From Mesorhizobium sp. (GTDB taxonomy: Bacteria; Pseudomonadota; Alphaproteobacteria; Rhizobiales; Rhizobiaceae): a DNA stretch of 55,337 bases. The position numbers and the translations under genes were made by a program. The stretch is taken from positions 1 through 55,337 of the forward strand of contig NZ_SUGA01000039.1 in NCBI RefSeq assembly GCF_004963255.1. Direction: 5' to 3'. Below, in pieces: positions 52,212 to 55,337 of this stretch. Under the pieces are notes generated by a model, which saw only the letters and a list, made by a program, of their open reading frames with translations, did no database searches and was not told where the DNA came from. Within the stretch, counting starts at the first letter, position 1. Every line of letters begins with the position of its first letter.

Positions 52212-52215
52212 TTAG

Positions 52216-52627
52216 AGGTTATCTAGTCTCCCCAGGTTCTTGAAGCTTTCGAAATTTGTGCCCCTCGCCTCTGCAACGTTCTCTTGCGCTGCACTATGGC
52301 CAAGGCTCCTCGCCAGCGCCCATCGCTTCCTTCGGCCAGCAGGGCACAACCCGCGCTGCAAACGAACTCGAAGTGAATAGAAACTGGGGGCCGCGACAGC
52401 CGAAGGGTGTCTTCGCCAAACGGAGAGAATCGCTGCACGTTGCGAGAATCGGTGACCTTAGTTATGCCGCGACTTTGCGGGTGGATTACAGTCTGGGCGT
52501 ACCGACAGGATCGTTTGGCGATCCGCGATATGACCTCGGGATCGGGGAGCGCTATCATCCTTCAGTTTCTGGCGATCAAGGCCCGGAACGAAGTTTCTGA
52601 AAACAAACGGTTTTTATGGAAGATAGC
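52216..52627. other. No gene recognised between IS and tRNA
   Basis: About 410 bp. A frame on each strand is open over most of it, but neither carries a recognisable domain. The region does not hold the missing 5' part of the SIS gene. Confidence 0.35.
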
Positions 52628-52630
52628 TGG

Positions 52631-52717
52631 CGGAGAGAGCGGGATTCGAACCCGCGTTACGGTTTCCCGTAAACACACTTTCCAGGCGTGCGCCTTCAAC
52701 CACTCGGCCACCTCTCC
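52631..52717 (-). tRNA. tRNA-Ser (GGA)
   Basis: A class II tRNA of 87 nt on the minus strand, with encoded CCA at 52628-52630. The acceptor arm GGAGAGG pairs with TCTCTCC (one G-T). The anticodon loop reads CT-GGA-AA, giving anticodon GGA, which reads UCC and UCU. A long variable arm (TTTACGG...CCGTAA) and the T-loop GGTTCGAATCC are clear, as is the D-arm GGCCGAGTGGTTGAAGGC. Confidence 0.97.
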
Positions 52718-52895
52718 GTCCTTGACATCTCGCGCCGGCCGGTTTTGCCGCGCGGGTTGGGGAGATGCTCCCATGGGAAGTCCTTGACGGATATGTGGTG
52801 TGCCTTCAACCGGCGGGCAACCCTTCCCCGCACCCGCTAGCCGTCTAGGCAAACAGGCGCGGGGCTCATCTAGTCGATCCGAAAGCGAATGCCAA

Positions 52896-52911
52896 GCCAT
52901 AATGGCGTTGC
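52896..52911 (+). repeat. Left target-site duplication of the second IS
   Basis: GCCATAATGGCGTTGC; an identical 16-bp copy lies at 54242-54257, directly outside the right end of the element. No further identity extends on either side. Confidence 0.88.
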
Positions 52912-54241
52912 TGTCGTAAGCACATGAGTTGTCCGGGTTAGGTAGCACACGAGTTGTCCGGTTTTATCGCCAGCGAATGGAGGCTGGGGATGGGACGGAC
53001 AGCATGGCTACAGGACCGGAGAATGCAGAAGTTTCGGGACGTTTTGAGCCGCTGGGATGGCGGCGATCTTTCGATGATGGAGGCGGGTGAGCTGCTAGGG
53101 ATGTCGGAACGTCAGTTCCGCCGGTACCGGGACCGCTATGAAGAGGCTGGGGAGGAAGGCTTAAGGGACCGGCGTTTGGGCAAGCTTTCGACGCGCCGGG
53201 TGCCTGCGGAGGCGATCGAGGAGATGCTGGAGCTTTACCGGAACCGTTACCTCGGTTGGAACGTGAAGCATTTTCACGAGCACCTGATACGCGATCACGA
53301 CTTCAGCTGGGGTTATACCTTTATCAAGACGCAGCTTCATGCGGCCGGGCTGGTCAAGCGGGCCAAGCGACGCGGGGCGCATCGGCGCAAGCGGGAAAGG
53401 AAGCCATGCGAAGGGATGATGCTGCACCAGGACGGCAGCCGGCATGCCTGGCTGGCGGGTCAGCCGGAGTTGGACCTGATCGTGACGATGGACGATGCCA
53501 CGAGCAAGCTCTATTCGGCCTTCCTGGTTGCCGAGGAAGGCACGGCGTCGAGCTTTCAGGGGCTTATGGAGACCTTTACCGTCCGAGGCCTGCCATCGAG
53601 CCTCTACACCGATCGCGGCAGCCATTACTTCGTGACGCTCAAGGCCGGCGAGGCGGTCGACAAGGCTGACGCAGGTCGGGCGGGCGCTGCGGCAACTGGG
53701 AATCGAGCATATCCCGGCTTATTCGCCTGAAGCTAGGGGCCGCTCGGAGCGGATGTTCTCCACCTTGCAGGATCGGCTGCCAAAGGAGCTGGCGCTGGCC
53801 GGCATTGTCGATATCGAGGCCGCCAACCGCTTCATCGCACAGACCTATCTGCCGGCTCACAACGCCCGCTTCGCTAGGCCGGCCGCGGTCCAGGACAGCG
53901 CCTTCGTCGCTGCCGATCCGGCGGTTCTGGCCGAGATCCTGTGCATCCAGGAAGAGCGCGTCGTTGCCCGCGACAATACCGTCGCCTTCGCGCGGCTCAG
54001 ATTGCAGCTGCCGCAAAGTCCGATCCGACCACTTCGTCAAAGCCACGGTCAAGGTCAGGCAATACCCGGATGGTACGCTCGCAATCTTCCACGGGCCCAG
54101 ACGCATTGCGACATAAGCTCACAAGGCGCCACAATCCAGCAAACCTGCCCCACCGGGCAAGCTGCGTGAACCGCTTCGACGCAAAACAGAAGCGGACAAA
54201 TGATGTGCTACCAAACCGAACAACTTGATTAGCTACCGACA
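52912..54241 (+). mobile_element. ISNCY/IS1202-like insertion sequence
   Basis: A 1330-bp element bounded by imperfect inverted repeats starting TGTCG (left TGTCGTAAGCACATGAGTTG, right read inward TGTCGGTAGCTAATCAAGTT). Each end contains two direct copies of a GTAGCACAnnAGTTGTCCGG-like unit, the second about 24 bp inside the first. It is flanked by a 16-bp target duplication. Long duplications of 15-18 bp are known from one branch of the IS1202 family; the group name is my inference from that and from the transposase wording. Confidence 0.85.
52990..54116 (+). pseudogene. ISNCY-type transposase, frameshifted
   Basis: A transposase of about 370 residues if repaired. The first frame has the HTH region MEAGELLGMSERQFRRYRDR and the catalytic start HQDGSRHAWL, then DDATSKLYSAFLVAEEGT and LYTDRGSHYF. 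A shift near 53650 moves the rest (GRALRQLGIEHIPAYSPEAR, GRSERMFSTLQDRLP, with the third catalytic acid) to another frame. A second shift near 54010 moves HFVKATVKVRQYPDGTLAIF, the end domain. The element is dead unless helped in trans. Confidence 0.88.
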
Positions 54242-54257
54242 GCCATAATGGCGTTGC
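54242..54257 (+). repeat. Right target-site duplication of the second IS
   Basis: GCCATAATGGCGTTGC, identical to 52896-52911. Confidence 0.88.
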
Positions 54258-54550
54258 AAAGGCTTTTGGCCGTGGATGGCCCCGAAGGCCGCCTTAGCGA
54301 CGGCATGCCGCGCGTTCGCGTGACGTGCGCGGGCTGACCCGCGGGTGCCGTTCGCGCCTGAGCGTGCAGCTTCGTTTCAGCGTGTGTGAGAGGTGGCACA
54401 GCCGATCTGCAGGCAATGTCGTGGACGTCGACAAGGTGGTCGCGTTGGCGGGGGGAGCTCCGCCGTAAGACCACGCACGGTTATTGAGCCGGATCAAATT
54501 CCTTGCAGCCGTCGCCTTGCTATGTTGCGCGCTTCCCGGGACAAGGTTGA
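54258..54550. other. No gene recognised upstream of the phosphoesterase
   Basis: About 290 bp between the second IS and the phosphoesterase gene. It is GC-rich with many short inverted repeats (for example GTGCCG/CGGCAC-like arms). No coding signal; it should hold the promoter of the following gene. Confidence 0.35.
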
Positions 54551-55291
54551 ATGCGCGTCGCGATCCTGTCTGACATCCATGCCAACCGTGAGGCGTTCGA
54601 CGCAGTCCTCGAGGTCGTTCGGAAGCAGGCGCCGGACCAGCTGGTTCTGCTTGGCGATCTGGTCGGCTACGGGCCCGATCCTGTCTATGTGGTCGAGAAG
54701 GCCGCCGGTCTGGTGGAGGGCGGCGCGTTCTGCATCAAGGGCAACCACGATGAAGCGGCGGCGTTGGGCCGGACCGACATGACGGAGAACGCGCGCATCG
54801 CCATCGAGTGGACCCGCGAACGGCTCGCCCGGGCACAGCTCGATTTTCTTGCGCAGCTGCCGCTCTCTTCACGATCCGGCGACCGGCTCTATGTTCACGC
54901 CAGCGCGGAACGGCCGGAAAAATGGTTGTACATACGCGACATCGACGCGGCAGAACGCTGCCTGTCGTCAAGCGATGCCCGCTTCATCTTCTGTGGCCAT
55001 ACCCACATTCCAGCCATCTACTACGCTTTGCCCGGCAGCCGGCCGGTTCATTTTCGGCCGCTGGACAATGTGGGGGCGCCCTTGTCCGAGCTTAGGCGGC
55101 ATCTTGTCGTCGTCGGGGCGGTCGGCCAGCCGCGTGATGGCAACCCGGCCGCCTGCTTCGCGCTTCTCGACACGGAACGGCGCGAGGTGACGATGGTGCG
55201 CGTTCCTTACGATCATGAAGAAACCGCTCGCAAGATTCAGGCGTCAGGCTTGCCCGGGTGGCTCGGCATGCGCTTGAAGATCGGCCGCTAG
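54551..55291 (+). CDS. Metallophosphoesterase family protein
   Basis: A calcineurin-like phosphoesterase of 246 aa. All metal-ligand motifs are present: DIHANREAF (D-x-H), LLGDLVGYGPDP (GD), IKGNHDEAA (GNHD), VHASAERPE and FCGHTHIPA (GHTH). The set and length resemble the diadenosine-tetraphosphatase/YfcE-like group of phosphodiesterases. The substrate cannot be read from the sequence. It is monocistronic on the evidence in the window. The palindromic element follows at its stop codon and may act as a terminator. Confidence 0.9.
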   Translation: MRVAILSDIHANREAFDAVLEVVRKQAPDQLVLLGDLVGYGPDPVYVVEKAAGLVEGGAFCIKGNHDEAAALGRTDMTENARIAIEWTRERLARAQLDFLAQLPLSSRSGDRLYVHASAERPEKWLYIRDIDAAERCLSSSDARFIFCGHTHIPAIYYALPGSRPVHFRPLDNVGAPLSELRRHLVVVGAVGQPRDGNPAACFALLDTERREVTMVRVPYDHEETARKIQASGLPGWLGMRLKIGR

Positions 55292-55329
55292 AGCGTTTCA
55301 CCGTTTCACGGAAACGGCGAACCGCTCTA
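55289..55329. repeat. Palindromic intergenic element
   Basis: An inverted repeat: TAGAGCG ... CGCTCTA as outer arms, with inner arms CCGTTTC and GAAACGG around CACG. It starts inside the phosphoesterase stop codon. From memory, palindromes of this wording are dispersed in Mesorhizobium-type genomes as RIME/REP-like repeats; no second copy is in this window. Confidence 0.6.
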
Positions 55330-55337
55330 TCTCCTTG

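Noticed and set aside
1..55337. CRISPR array, rRNA genes, prophage modules or riboswitches
   Set aside because: No regularly spaced repeats, rRNA-like sequence, phage structural genes or aptamer-like leader were seen.

Overview
The window is high-GC DNA with the gene content of a soil or root-associated alphaproteobacterium of the order Hyphomicrobiales, most likely Mesorhizobium or a close relative. This rests on family content (many LysR regulators, DUF1127 proteins, a Ros/MucR-type zinc-finger remnant, sugar-type ABC importers, a 3-hydroxybutyrate dehydrogenase beside a patatin-like protein) and on a palindromic element at the right edge of a type I associate with rhizobia. The genus is inference; nothing in the window fixes it.

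Left block, 0.1-11.7 kb, minus strand: one catabolic operon. A MurR/RpiR-type regulator precedes an ABC importer (Tat-type binding protein, a MalF-MalG permease fusion, an ATPase). Downstream lie a COG3964-type amidohydrolase, an aldehyde dehydrogenase, a two-subunit GMC dehydrogenase and a DSD1/D-threonine-aldolase-like PLP enzyme. Together they suggest uptake and breakdown of an acylated, possibly D-configured hydroxy-amino compound.

12.3-17.8 kb, mostly minus strand: a bufferin (copper-binding RiPP) operon consisting of a BufA2-type precursor, the DUF692/MNIO modifying enzyme BufB, its partner BufC, a DoxX protein and an NAD(P)H:quinone-oxidoreductase-like flavoprotein. It is insulated by a terminator from a degenerate patatin-like gene. 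Next to it are two paralogous small secreted proteins ending in a PHAQFC motif.

17.9-28.9 kb: two related LysR regulators, a periplasmic cupin, an MFS exporter and a DUF302 protein. Then comes a compact plus-strand run of 3-hydroxybutyrate dehydrogenase, patatin/DUF3734, type II NADH dehydrogenase-like, glutathione-reductase-like and peroxiredoxin-like genes, followed by a third related LysR.

29-38.8 kb: small genes (muconolactone-isomerase-like, DUF1127, a secreted peptide), a frameshifted LysR beside a TauE/SafE permease, a LysR regulator divergent from an EmrA/EmrB-type efflux pair, two carboxymuconolactone-decarboxylase-fold proteins, a frameshifted paralogue of the isomerase-like gene, and a free-standing alanyl-tRNA-synthetase-like catalytic domain. 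38.8-40.8 kb is a gene graveyard (MucR, LysR and ABC permease remnants).

40.8-46.4 kb: a TetR-centred detoxification regulon. Four promoters each carry two copies of the operator AGACCnnnGGTCT, always exactly 20 bp apart. They control an epimerase plus DUF1772 pair, a DUF4336 protein, a carboxymuconolactone-decarboxylase plus DUF3224 pair, and a MAPEG protein.

47-55.3 kb: a Sel1-repeat protein between two proteins of unknown function, a ROK kinase overlapping a truncated SIS gene, an IS5-like element (16-bp inverted repeats, TTAG target duplication, frameshifted transposase), tRNA-Ser(GGA), a second frameshifted IS (ISNCY/IS1202-like, 16-bp target duplication), and a metallophosphoesterase.
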